A stretch of DNA of 64,000 nucleotides, taken from assembly GCF_042652345.1 (NCBI RefSeq), contig NZ_JBHSJJ010000007.1, positions 1 through 64,000 of the forward strand, in the 5' to 3' direction. The stretch's first letter is position 1. The number at the start of each line of letters is the position of its first letter. Position numbers and translations under genes: made by a program. Shown piece by piece: positions 16,087 through 24,934 of the stretch. The DNA is from Negadavirga shengliensis (GTDB lineage Bacteria > Bacteroidota > Bacteroidia > Cytophagales > Cyclobacteriaceae). The notes beneath the pieces were generated by a model, which did no database searches, was not told where the DNA came from, and saw nothing but the letters and a program-made list of their open reading frames with translations.

Positions 16087-17289
16087 ATGCGGAAACTTTT
16101 CGCCCTTACCCTACTCATCGCAGTATGGGCTACTATCAGTGTGAATGCAAGGAACACTGAAAACGATTCTGTACAGGTTGAAAAAGCAGAGCAATCCCAA
16201 CAATGGTTTGATAAAATCCAGTTGAGGGGCTATGCTCAGCTCAGGTATAACCGTCTGTTTGAAACCAACCCTCAATTGCAATGTGACCAGTGCGACAAGT
16301 CCTGGGGAGAAAACGGCGGCTTTTTCTTCAGACGGATACGGATGATTTTCTATGGAGATATCCATGAGCGCGTGTACTTTTATATCCAGCCCGACTTTGC
16401 GTCAGGCGGGGGGAATTTTGCGCAAATCAGGGATGCGTATTTTGACCTGGGTTTAGATGCCGACCAGGAATTCAGGTTGCGGATCGGCCAGAGCAAAGTC
16501 CCTTTTGGTTTTGAGAACTTACAGTCCAGCCAAAACCGGATTCCTCTGGATAGGAACGATGGACTTAACAGTGCCGTGGCCAACGAGAGGGATATTGGGT
16601 TAATGCTTTACTATGCCCCTAAAAAAATCCGCGAGAGGTTCAGGTATCTGGTTTCATCCGGTCTGAAAGGTTCCGGGGATTATGGTGTCCTGGCATTAGG
16701 ATTATACAATGGCCAGACTGCCAACCAACCTGAAAAAAACAATTCCATGCATGCGGTCACCAGGGCAACCTATCCTTTTGAACTTCCTTCAGGACAAATT
16801 ATAGAAGGATCTTTGCAAGGATATACCGGCAAGTTTGTGATAGAGCGCAGTACCCTTACAGACAATGACCAGAGGGAATTCAGGGAGTTCCGATATGGTC
16901 CTTCCGTCATCGTGTATCCTCAGCCATTCGGGCTTCAAGCGGAGTTCAACTGGGGGAGAGGCCCGGAATTCAATCCCGAAACCATGAACGTGGAAGACAA
17001 ACCTATCAGAGGAGGTTATGTACTGGGTTCATATTATATTGAACACGGCAAGAATACTTATATCCCCTTTACCAGATATCATTATTACAACGGGGGTAAA
17101 AAACATGAATTTGACGCGACCAAGCACAGGGTAAAAGAACTGGAACTAGGCGTGGAATGGCAACCACACAGCAATTTTGAACTGGTGGCCATGTATACGA
17201 TTTCTGACCGGACTTTTGAAAATTCCCTCAACCCTCAAAACCGGCAAAAAGGAAACCTGCTGAGGTTACAGGCACAAATTAACTTTTGA
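16087..17289 (+). CDS. Outer-membrane porin, OprO/OprP-like
   Basis: A 400-residue beta-barrel protein with a cleavable signal peptide (FALTLLIAVWATISVNA). The barrel shows IQLRGYAQLRYNRL, the turn with FFFRRIRMIFYGDIHERVYF, LRIGQSKVPFGFENLQSSQNR and PLDRNDGLNSAVANERDIG, a pattern typical of the phosphate-selective porin O/P family. Selectivity for phosphate or other anions cannot be shown; no Pho box was recognised. A CDQC cysteine pair near residue 65 is unusual for a porin and may form a loop disulfide. hemB follows after a 70-base gap. Confidence 0.85.
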   Translation: MRKLFALTLLIAVWATISVNARNTENDSVQVEKAEQSQQWFDKIQLRGYAQLRYNRLFETNPQLQCDQCDKSWGENGGFFFRRIRMIFYGDIHERVYFYIQPDFASGGGNFAQIRDAYFDLGLDADQEFRLRIGQSKVPFGFENLQSSQNRIPLDRNDGLNSAVANERDIGLMLYYAPKKIRERFRYLVSSGLKGSGDYGVLALGLYNGQTANQPEKNNSMHAVTRATYPFELPSGQIIEGSLQGYTGKFVIERSTLTDNDQREFREFRYGPSVIVYPQPFGLQAEFNWGRGPEFNPETMNVEDKPIRGGYVLGSYYIEHGKNTYIPFTRYHYYNGGKKHEFDATKHRVKELELGVEWQPHSNFELVAMYTISDRTFENSLNPQNRQKGNLLRLQAQINF

Positions 17290-17359
17290 GCGGCCGGGCA
17301 GTATTCTTCCGTATATTTTGGTAATTTTGATTGAAAATCCGTTCAATCCGAAACCGAAC

Positions 17360-18328
17360 ATGCTTAGACGACCCAGAAGAAACAGAAAGTCCGCGGTGAT
17401 CCGCTCCCTGGTGGAAGAAACGCGACTGTCCGTAAAAGATCTGATTTTACCCTTATTTTTAATTGACGGTATCAACCAGAAAGTGGAAGTGGCTTCCATG
17501 CCGGGGGTGTACCGTTATTCTCCGGATTTGATGTTGGAGGAAATTGATGCCTGCATGCAGCTGGGCATCAAGGCTTTTGATATTTTTCCGGCTTATCCGG
17601 AAAGCAAAAAAGATAAGTATGCCACAGAAAGTCACAACCCGGAAACTTTCTATCTCAAAGCCATCAACAAAATCAAACATGCATTTCCAGAAGCATGCAT
17701 CATGACCGACGTGGCCATGGACCCCTACAGTTCAGATGGGCATGACGGGCTGGTGGAGGAAGGCCAAATCCTCAATGATGAAACCCTGGAGATCCTCGGA
17801 AAGATGGCTTTAGCTCAGGCACAGGCCGGGGCGGATATTATCGGACCTTCCGACATGATGGACGGGCGCATAGGCCATCTCCGCCGTCTATTGGATAAAG
17901 AAGGGTTCAAAGAGGTATCCATTATGTCCTACACGGCAAAATACGCCAGTGCTTTCTACAACCCCTTTAGGGATGCGCTGGATTCCGCACCCAAATCGGG
18001 AGATAAAAAAACCTACCAAATGGACCCAGCCAATGCCCGGGAAGCCTTGATCGAAGCGCAACTGGACACGGAAGAAGGTGCGGATTTTTTGATGGTAAAA
18101 CCTGCACTAGCCTACTTAGATATCATTCGGCTGTTAAATGAAAACTTTTCCCTTCCTATCGCTGCCTATAACGTCAGCGGGGAATATGCCATGATCAAGG
18201 CATCTGCGGCCAACGGGTGGCTGGATGGGGAAAGGGCGATGGTGGAATCTCTTCTGAGCATTAAGAGAGCGGGAGCCAAAATTATTTTAACCTACTTCGC
18301 TAAAGAATACGCTCAAATGCAGAAATAA
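17360..18328 (+). CDS. hemB: Delta-aminolevulinic acid dehydratase (porphobilinogen synthase)
   Basis: A 322-residue enzyme that condenses two 5-aminolevulinate to porphobilinogen in haem synthesis. The Schiff-base lysines lie in SYTAKYASAFYNPFRDA and FLMVKPALAYLDII. The metal loop reads DVAMDPYSSDGHDG, without the three cysteines of the zinc type, so this is the Asp-rich magnesium/potassium-type enzyme. The frame is open from 17318, but the ATG at 17360 gives the usual MLRRPRRNRKS start. A hairpin terminator follows the stop. Confidence 0.95.
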   Translation: MLRRPRRNRKSAVIRSLVEETRLSVKDLILPLFLIDGINQKVEVASMPGVYRYSPDLMLEEIDACMQLGIKAFDIFPAYPESKKDKYATESHNPETFYLKAINKIKHAFPEACIMTDVAMDPYSSDGHDGLVEEGQILNDETLEILGKMALAQAQAGADIIGPSDMMDGRIGHLRRLLDKEGFKEVSIMSYTAKYASAFYNPFRDALDSAPKSGDKKTYQMDPANAREALIEAQLDTEEGADFLMVKPALAYLDIIRLLNENFSLPIAAYNVSGEYAMIKASAANGWLDGERAMVESLLSIKRAGAKIILTYFAKEYAQMQK

Positions 18329-18330
18329 AT

Positions 18331-18375
18331 AAGTTCAACTGGCAAAAACAGCTTTCTATTTGAACTGTATTTTTT
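18331..18375 (+). terminator. Terminator after hemB
   Basis: AAGTTCAA and TTTGAACT pair around a loop of about 22 bases and are followed by GTATTTTTTG on the plus strand, immediately past the hemB stop. Confidence 0.6.
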
Positions 18376-18863
18376 GTTATTGACATAAAAACTCTGATAT
18401 TGAGTTAAAAATTTAGCGTCTTTTCATTTTTTTTTTAAAATTTTTTTTCCATTCTTTTTGTTATTTTCAGGTCAATTAATTATAAGATAAATGACATTCC
18501 CGGCTTTCGCTTATTTATTCTCTGTATTTTTTAATTTTTCCTTATTTTATTCCATTTGAACAAGCAGTTATTTCCCTAAACAATATTTTCCATATCTTCT
18601 ATCCCTGTTGGCGTTTAAAACGTCATTTTAAACATTAACAAGTTTCAGAAATATTATGATTAAATAATGATCTTATATTTAATAAACATGCAAATTTTTC
18701 GATAAAACCAGTTCAAAAAATACCCTTTACTCTCTGATTTTCTGCATAATACATAAATAATAGTTGTTTTTTTTACCAAAAAAACATTTAGATTTAAAGA
18801 AAATTAGAAATACCGTAATGTAAGGTATGTCTTTTATAAATCACATAAAATTTCAACCTAACC
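18376..18863. other. A/T-rich spacer without recognisable gene
   Basis: About 490 bases of very A/T-rich DNA with long T runs near 18430-18450. I see no ORF of useful size, RNA gene or repeat. It separates the hemB terminator from the repeated leader of amtB and probably contains the amtB promoter, which I could not place. Confidence 0.6.
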
Positions 18864-19184
18864 CGAGCATGATACAAGTGACGCACAGATGAATGATTAA
18901 ACATCCTTAAGCCAGTTCCCCGAGGTCAGGCTGGGACAGGCTATCCCGACCTGAGGTACGGGACAAGTTATAGCCATTGAAAAACAAATTATTAACAAAC
19001 CGAGCATGACGAAAACGTCCCCACACTGGGATGCCCCGATAGCGGGGGACATGTGAGGCAAGCTATCTGGCAACTTAAATACAAATTATAAACAGATGAA
19101 ATCGAGCATGACGGGATCGTCACAAACTGGGATGATTATAGATTGCGAGATTCCATATGGCCAATGAAAAATAATTAAAAACAT
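18864..19184 (+). promoter_or_regulatory. Repeated amtB leader with three short ORFs and hairpins
   Basis: The motif CGAGCATGA recurs at 18864, 19001 and 19103. The last two are followed by closely similar sequence ending CTGGGATG, and each copy from the second on is preceded by A/T-rich CAAATTATTAACA-like sequence; that A/T block also precedes amtB itself. Each motif contains an ATG opening a short frame: 18869-18892 (MIQVTHR), 19006-19056 (MTKTSPHWDAPIAGDM) and 19096-19167 (23 residues starting MKSSMTGSSQTG). Hairpins CAGG..TCCCGACCTG (about 18929-18955) and CCCCGATAGCGGGG (19033-19046) lie between. A regulatory leader is inferred; the mechanism is unknown. Confidence 0.5.
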
Positions 19185-20495
19185 ATGAAAGGAGATTTTA
19201 CTATTCTAACTCAAGTAAGTGTTGAAAACATCACCCAAGGGGTAGATTTTTCAGCAGAAATTATCCAAAACACACTCACCACGAATAATTTATGGATGAT
19301 GTTGTCCACCGCATTGGTATTTATCATGCACCTGGGCTTCGCCGGGGTTGAAGCGGGATTTGGTCAAGCGAAGAACACTGTCAATATCCTATTTAAAAAT
19401 ACGGTTACACCGATCATCGGAATCGTCTCTTATTCGCTGATAGGATTTTTTCTAATGTATCCGGGATTTGAGGTACCCGGATGGCTCGACTTCGATTTTT
19501 CCGGGTGGAACATGTTCTGGTTTAAGCCGGAAGAAGCAGATGTTTCAGCCGGATACGCCGATGCAGGGTATACCTACTGGACAGACTTCCTGTTTCAAGC
19601 GATGTTTGCCGCTACGGCTGCCACCATCGTATCGGGCGCTATCGCCGAAAGGGTCAAATTAGGCGCATATCTCCTTTTCACTGTTGTTTTTGTAGCGATT
19701 GTATATCCATTGATCGGTAGCTGGAAATGGGGTGGCGGCGCCTTGGACGCCATGGGCTTTTATGATTTTGCAGGCTCCACACTCGTTCATTCTGTTGGCG
19801 GCTGGGGAGCTCTAGCCGGTGTCATCCTGGTAGGTCCCAGAATCGGCAAATATGTCAACGGCAAGGCAATAGATAAGCCGGGAGCGAGTGTACCGTTGGC
19901 GGTGATAGGCGTCTTTTTACTTTGGTTGGGCTGGTTTGGCTTTAATGGGGGTTCCGTACTTTCTGCAGATCCCGCATTGGTATCGCTGGTCCTGGTAACC
20001 ACCTGTCTGGGCGCATGTGCGGGCGGACTTGGCGGATTCCTGGCCGCCTATTTCGTATTTAAAAGACTGGATCTCGGCATGGTGTTAAATGGCGTGCTCG
20101 CCGGATTAGTCGGTATCACTGCCGGAGCTGATGTGATCAACCCTATATCCGCATTGATTATAGGTTTTATAGCAGGCATTCTGGTTGTATTGTCCGCCAC
20201 TTTTTTGGACAGAATGAGATTGGACGATGTGGTAGGCGCGGTTTCCGTACACCTGACTTGTGGCATATGGGGAACTTTGGCAGTAGGCCTGTTCTCCAAC
20301 AATCCGGAACATACCTTTTTGACCCAATTGCTGGGAGTAGTTATCTGCGGAGCGACAGCCTTCTTTTCCGCATTTATCATTTTCTACCTGCTTAAAGTCA
20401 CCATGGGCATCCGGGTTTCCGAGGAGCATGAACGGTCCGGGCTGGATAGCCACGAACATGGCATCAGGGGATATACCATTGTGTATGATGAATAG
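19185..20495 (+). CDS. amtB: Ammonium transporter, Amt/MEP/Rh family
   Basis: A 436-residue inner-membrane channel for ammonium with about 11 transmembrane helices. Conserved features are MHLGFAGVEAGFGQAKN, the GSWKWGGGALDAMGFYDFAGS region, the pore His pair in STLVHSVGGWGALAG and VHLTCGIWGTLAVG, and WLGWFGFNGGS. The N-terminal extension before the first helix is about 30 residues. No PII gene lies next to it; instead a BBP2-type porin follows, with a strong RNA hairpin between. The codons after the ATG (AAAGGAGAT) mimic an SD site. The long repeated leader upstream suggests regulated expression. Confidence 0.96.
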   Translation: MKGDFTILTQVSVENITQGVDFSAEIIQNTLTTNNLWMMLSTALVFIMHLGFAGVEAGFGQAKNTVNILFKNTVTPIIGIVSYSLIGFFLMYPGFEVPGWLDFDFSGWNMFWFKPEEADVSAGYADAGYTYWTDFLFQAMFAATAATIVSGAIAERVKLGAYLLFTVVFVAIVYPLIGSWKWGGGALDAMGFYDFAGSTLVHSVGGWGALAGVILVGPRIGKYVNGKAIDKPGASVPLAVIGVFLLWLGWFGFNGGSVLSADPALVSLVLVTTCLGACAGGLGGFLAAYFVFKRLDLGMVLNGVLAGLVGITAGADVINPISALIIGFIAGILVVLSATFLDRMRLDDVVGAVSVHLTCGIWGTLAVGLFSNNPEHTFLTQLLGVVICGATAFFSAFIIFYLLKVTMGIRVSEEHERSGLDSHEHGIRGYTIVYDE

Positions 20496-20527
20496 ATAAT
20501 TAATAAATGCAGCCCGATGCTGAAAAA

Positions 20528-20580
20528 AACCCTGGCTTATCGAAAAAAACACCACTCTCTTTCGGAATAAGACCAGGGTT
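20528..20580 (+). promoter_or_regulatory. Long hairpin between amtB and the porin gene
   Basis: AACCCTGG / CCAGGGTT, CTTAT / ATAAG and CGAAA / TTTCG stack into one stem of about 18 pairs with one-base bulges, around a loop of about 14 bases. No T-run follows, so it is unlikely to be a simple terminator. It may protect or differentially process the amtB and porin parts of a shared transcript. Confidence 0.6.
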
Positions 20581-20620
20581 GACACAGTCAAATAAAATTT
20601 AACCGATAATTAAAATTAAA

Positions 20621-21790
20621 ATGAAAAACTTAAAATATCTAATTATAACTGTCTTTTCCTTATTTTCAACCCTGGTCAATGCACAGGAAGAGGCGGAAGA
20701 TAAAACATCAAGAATTGGCTTTTCAGGCTCAGTGGACGCTTATTTCAGGTCAAATTTTAACGCTCCAAATAAAGGGGAATTTACCCAGGCTCCAGCCACC
20801 TCGTTTGCCAATCTGCCCGGCTTTTCGTTGGGAATGGCCAATATCGTCGCCACTTATGAAGGCGAAAAAGTAGGCTTTGTTGCCGATCTGGTATTCGGAC
20901 CAAGGGGAGAAGACGCCGTCTTCGGATCTCCTTTATATGCAGGAGGAATAGCCGGAAGCTCTCAGATCGTTAACCAACTTTACGCGTATTGGAACATAAA
21001 CAATGCCGTTACCCTGTCCATGGGTAATTTCAATACCTACTTGGGTTATGAAGTCATCTCCCCTACCGGTAATTTCAATTATTCCACTTCCTACATGTTT
21101 TCCTACGGCCCCTTTTCCCACACTGGGATCAAAGCAGATTTTGCCTTGTCTGACAAATGGTCCTTCATGGCGGCTGTAATGAACCCAACGGATATGACCG
21201 AATTCAATTTGTACGGCACTTATACGCTGGGGGCTCAGTTGGCTTACGAAACGGAAGCCGGAGGTACTTATCTGAACTTTCTCTACGGTGACCAGGACGG
21301 AAAACTGAATGCTGATGATTTTCCCACCTTCGGTACGGCCTCTCTCGGTTCCACTTTTCAGGTCGACCTGACCATGGGCTACAATGTGACCGAACCTCTT
21401 TTCTTAGGATTTAACGGAACTTATAACACCTCGGGGGCAGGTCAGTTCTACAACGGTACCAACATAGAAAACGGAACCGGCGATGGCGCGGGGTTCTATG
21501 GAGCTGCCGGATATCTGCAAGTCACCACATCAGATAAGTTTGCTATTGGCGCAAGAGCAGAATATTTCAAGGTCTTCAATGATGGCCTGGAGGGTGTTGT
21601 CGGACTAAGTAACGGCGACGGCAGCGTATTCGCCGTTACTTTATCCGGCAATGCCAAGATAGCCAACAACCTGACACTGATACCGGAGATAAGATTGGAC
21701 TCCATGTCACAAGATTTTTTCCTGAATAAAGACCTGGGCAATTCAAAAAGCCTTGCTTCATTTGTTCTCGCCGCGGTCTTTTCTTTTTAA
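20621..21790 (+). CDS. Beta-barrel porin, BBP2/OmpL-like
   Basis: A 389-residue outer-membrane protein with a signal peptide (KYLIITVFSLFSTLVNAQ). The mature part is alternating hydrophobic/polar strands with many aromatic residues and acidic turns (RIGFSGSVDAYFRSNFN, LVFGPRGED, QLYAYWNINNAVTLSMGNF, GYEVISPTGNFNYSTSYMF) and a C-terminal Phe, as in the putative beta-barrel porin-2 family. In Bacteroidota such porins often sit beside amtB, so a role in letting ammonium or small N compounds across the outer membrane is plausible. That is inference from context. A 19-base-stem terminator follows. Confidence 0.82.
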   Translation: MKNLKYLIITVFSLFSTLVNAQEEAEDKTSRIGFSGSVDAYFRSNFNAPNKGEFTQAPATSFANLPGFSLGMANIVATYEGEKVGFVADLVFGPRGEDAVFGSPLYAGGIAGSSQIVNQLYAYWNINNAVTLSMGNFNTYLGYEVISPTGNFNYSTSYMFSYGPFSHTGIKADFALSDKWSFMAAVMNPTDMTEFNLYGTYTLGAQLAYETEAGGTYLNFLYGDQDGKLNADDFPTFGTASLGSTFQVDLTMGYNVTEPLFLGFNGTYNTSGAGQFYNGTNIENGTGDGAGFYGAAGYLQVTTSDKFAIGARAEYFKVFNDGLEGVVGLSNGDGSVFAVTLSGNAKIANNLTLIPEIRLDSMSQDFFLNKDLGNSKSLASFVLAAVFSF

Positions 21791-21801
21791 AAAACAAAAA
21801 A

Positions 21802-21848
21802 AATCAAAAAACCACCGTGACGGTTAATCACGGTGGTTTTTTGATTTT
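21802..21848 (+). terminator. Strong terminator after the porin gene
   Basis: A near-perfect stem of about 19 pairs (AATCAAAAAACCACCGTGA with its complement) around CGGTTAA. A/T-rich arms give T-runs on both strands, so it can work in either direction; no convergent gene uses it nearby. Confidence 0.9.
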
Positions 21849-22084
21849 ATATCCTATTTCTGATTTTAAGGTTAAAATAACACCCCTTTTTTTTCTTCAC
21901 AAAGACAAACTTGAATTTTCCAGTTTTATATTTACCCTATTTATAAAAAGAATAGTATTTAAATTCCGTATATAATTTTACATAAATATAAAAAACTTTA
22001 AAAAACAGCTGATTTCCAGCAACCTTTTCTCTCAAATCCGTATTATAGAGTAGGGTCTTATATTTCAACTTTACCCGATACGTT

Positions 22085-22387
22085 ATGAAAAGGCTTATAT
22101 ATATATTTGTGGCAGGCTTGCTTTTCTTAAACTTCTCTTACGCGCAGTCAGACCGGGAGCTTAAGGGTCCGGCAGCCAAAAATTACAAACCCTGGAAACA
22201 GCAGGCCAAAACCGGCGTGGCATATACCGACATCGCTAAGGAAGACCTGAAAGGTCCTGCATTCAAAAATCGAAAACATGTCAAGGATGCGCCACAGGAA
22301 GTGGTATCCGTCAATACAGACCTGGATAGAAGAAAAAGAATCACAGGACCAAAAGCTAAAAACAACCAGCCTTACCGAAGAAATTAG
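22085..22387 (+). CDS. Small exported protein with three GPxxKN repeats
   Basis: A 100-residue protein with a signal peptide (LIYIFVAGLLFLNFSYAQ). The mature 80 residues are basic and contain three copies of a short motif: LKGPAAKNYKPWKQ, LKGPAFKNRKHVKD and ITGPKAKNNQPYRRN, that is G-P-x-x-K-N with a hydrophobic residue before and an aromatic or Val about four after. No family is recognised. It has its own terminator and lies between the amtB-porin unit and the convergent LRR operon. A periplasmic or surface-binding role is only a guess. Confidence 0.75.
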   Translation: MKRLIYIFVAGLLFLNFSYAQSDRELKGPAAKNYKPWKQQAKTGVAYTDIAKEDLKGPAFKNRKHVKDAPQEVVSVNTDLDRRKRITGPKAKNNQPYRRN

Positions 22388-22412
22388 CCAAGCAAACCAT
22401 TAAAAATATGAA

Positions 22413-22447
22413 AAAGCTGCCCTATTTGGTTTAAGGCAGCTTTTTTA
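22413..22447 (+). terminator. Terminator after the GPxxKN-repeat gene
   Basis: AAAGCTGCC and GGCAGCTTT pair around a 13-base loop and are followed by a T-run on the plus strand. The opposite arm also starts with As, so it may also serve the convergent LRR gene ending at 22487. Confidence 0.8.
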
Positions 22448-22486
22448 TTGCTTCCTTTTTCGTCAATAGAAAAAATATCGCGTCCT

Positions 22487-24934
22487 TTAGTAATGCCTGA
22501 CATCCGCATCAGGATTGTTCCGCTTAAAGGTATCGACCTGACGGGTATTGATCCGGGTATTGAAACAGACCAGTCTATCCAAATTGACAAGGTGCATGAT
22601 GGGTTTTAAATTTCTTACGTTGGTGCTTGCAATATCCAGTTCCCTAAGGTCATAAAGCGTCTCAAGCCCCCTGAGCCTGCTGATGTTGGTCCCTGAAAGG
22701 TTTAATCTTTTCAATCTGCCTAATTCTCCAAGAGGTCTTAAATCTTCGATGGCGGTATTCGAAACATTTAAGGATTCCAAGTACGTCAGTGGCGAGAGCG
22801 GGCTCAAATCTCTGAAAGGCGCCTCTGTTATTTTCAAATGCTGGAGAGATTCCAGTCTGGACAAAGCAGATGGGTCTGCAAGGGGTACATTGTGGATTTC
22901 AAGTTCCCTGAGGTTAAAGAACACCAATAACGCTTCCAGATCAAACACGTCCGCGCTCTCAACTTTTAACCGGGGGCTGGCGGTCAATCGGTGAAGTTCA
23001 TAGGTATCTGGGGACTTTGAAAGATCAAATTGATTGGACAAAAGCCCTTTCCAAATATCATCCAAATTATCCCACCAGGAATTCAGTTCATCTGTTCTGT
23101 AAACCACTACCGCATCTTCGATATAACTGACCAGTTCCTCCACTTCCCATTTTGGAACATCTGTATGGTCGACATTAATATATTTTAAAGAAGTGAGTGG
23201 TTTAAGTGGGTCCACGGATTTAAGTTTGGTGCCTCTGAAAGATACCTCTTTCAGTGAACTCAGTCCGCGAAGGGCTTCCAAATTGGTGACTTCACTATTA
23301 TCTCCTTTTATGCCAACGAGCGTTTTCATCTCCGCCAGAGGAGACAGATCTTGTATTTTTGTGTTTTCGAAAGTCACATATACCGTTTTCTTAAACTTCA
23401 AAGCGGGCCTTAGGCTGACTACCTGGCTCGAAGACAAGTTTAAAGTATCAAGACTTACCAACTCCGACAGCTCCTCCACCGAAGGCTGGCCTTTACCCAA
23501 ATTGGGATAAACTTTGATAAATACCTGATTCCAGCCCTCAGGAAGTGTCTCCCACCATGTCTGGAGATTTTCCACATTGTGTATAAGGAGTGTCCTTCTA
23601 TTTCTCCTGGCAAATTCATCCGCGGCATTTTCCGTGATGCTCGTCTTGTCCGCATAAATCCTGCGTATACTGCCAGATCCGTTAAGCGGCTCCAGCTGGC
23701 TTACTTCAGTACCATTGATGTTCAAGCGCCACAATTTAGGAAGCTCAGCCAATGGAGAAAGGTCAAGGATATTCGTTTCTTCAAGGTTAATTTCTTCCAA
23801 TGCTTCCAGTTCGGATAAAAATCCAAAATTGATCAAAAAATTCCCTTTTAAGTTAAGCACTTTAAGGTTTTTCAGCGCTTTGATATTTTCAATATTGTTG
23901 AAGCCATTTTCTTCAAGATCCAAAACTTCCAACTGGGTAAAATTATTCAATACCCCGAACCCCATCAAGGGGGTTCCCCTTGCGTATAGCTCTTTAAGGT
24001 TTTTGAGGTTGGCCAAGTCGTCGATATTGGATATCCGTGTGCCGGATATATTCAAATGGGTAAGTCTCTCAGAGTATTTTATAAACTGAATATCCTCGTT
24101 GGGCGTATCGGATATGTCCAGATAAGTCAAAAAAGTAACGTTGCTGATAGGGTTGAGTTCATTGATCTGCGTGCCGCTTATGTCCACGTACTTAAGTTCG
24201 CGCAAAGCCTGAATCGGGGAAAGGTCAATAATCAGTTGGTTGCCGGATAAATCAAGGCTGTCCAGACTGCTGATTTTATACAGCAAGTCCACTTCGATGC
24301 TGTCTTCCTCTATTTGGAATTTCCTCCTAAAATAGTTTTCCCATTCCAGGGAAAGGGTTTCCCACCACTCCTGTAGCTCTTTGTCCCTGCTTAACCTGGT
24401 GGTATAAATGCTGGCAATTTTCAGTTCATTGGAGGCTTTCTCCAAGTTAATTTCTATAAACCTGGGTTGTGTGTTTTCAATTTTTTCACTGTTGAGTCCC
24501 ATAGCAGTGAGCGTCCGGTCTATGGAAACTTCAAAAAACAATTCCCCATTATCCCTCAACTGGGGCTTGATTTCCCTGATTTTGAATTGGAAAGAAGCGT
24601 CTCTGAAAAAAAACTCGACATCCTTTAAGTAAGAGGTTACATTTTTGTTGGTAATGACTTTCCTGTCAGACAGGAGGTCATCTTCAACCTGCACTTTATC
24701 GTCCCTAAAGATCTTTTTATAGCTCTCCCGGATGATGACATCTTTGTCTCTGGCGGAAGTTTCCCCGCTGCCTACGGTATTGAGAAAATACTGCAGAAAC
24801 CGCACCTGGTCTTCCACTTGCTGAGAGAAGTCTTTGATTTCCTGCTTACTATATCCCCCCAGATCTTGGGCCCAAACAGTAAATTGTGCTAGGAAAAAAA
24901 CAAAAAGTGATATGAATAACTTAATTTTGGTCAT
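22487..24934 (-). CDS. Exported leucine-rich-repeat protein with three WW-L-W modules
   Basis: An 815-residue protein with a signal peptide (FISLFVFFLAQFTVWAQ). Residues 30-185 form a domain without repeats (VRFLQYFLNTVG, DVIIRESYKKIFRDDKV, YLKDVEFFFRD). Three blocks follow. Each opens with a WWxxLxxxW motif (190-198, 460-468, 620-628) and continues with SDS22/internalin-like repeats of about 22 residues (LxxLxxLNISGTxIxDLSPL), and blocks close with a phenylalanine/charged segment, the last being DTFKRNNPDADVRHY. LRRs usually bind proteins. It is the last gene of a four-gene exported-protein operon and overlaps the preceding gene by 14 bases. The function is unknown. Confidence 0.85.
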   Translation of the reverse strand: MTKIKLFISLFVFFLAQFTVWAQDLGGYSKQEIKDFSQQVEDQVRFLQYFLNTVGSGETSARDKDVIIRESYKKIFRDDKVQVEDDLLSDRKVITNKNVTSYLKDVEFFFRDASFQFKIREIKPQLRDNGELFFEVSIDRTLTAMGLNSEKIENTQPRFIEINLEKASNELKIASIYTTRLSRDKELQEWWETLSLEWENYFRRKFQIEEDSIEVDLLYKISSLDSLDLSGNQLIIDLSPIQALRELKYVDISGTQINELNPISNVTFLTYLDISDTPNEDIQFIKYSERLTHLNISGTRISNIDDLANLKNLKELYARGTPLMGFGVLNNFTQLEVLDLEENGFNNIENIKALKNLKVLNLKGNFLINFGFLSELEALEEINLEETNILDLSPLAELPKLWRLNINGTEVSQLEPLNGSGSIRRIYADKTSITENAADEFARRNRRTLLIHNVENLQTWWETLPEGWNQVFIKVYPNLGKGQPSVEELSELVSLDTLNLSSSQVVSLRPALKFKKTVYVTFENTKIQDLSPLAEMKTLVGIKGDNSEVTNLEALRGLSSLKEVSFRGTKLKSVDPLKPLTSLKYINVDHTDVPKWEVEELVSYIEDAVVVYRTDELNSWWDNLDDIWKGLLSNQFDLSKSPDTYELHRLTASPRLKVESADVFDLEALLVFFNLRELEIHNVPLADPSALSRLESLQHLKITEAPFRDLSPLSPLTYLESLNVSNTAIEDLRPLGELGRLKRLNLSGTNISRLRGLETLYDLRELDIASTNVRNLKPIMHLVNLDRLVCFNTRINTRQVDTFKRNNPDADVRHY

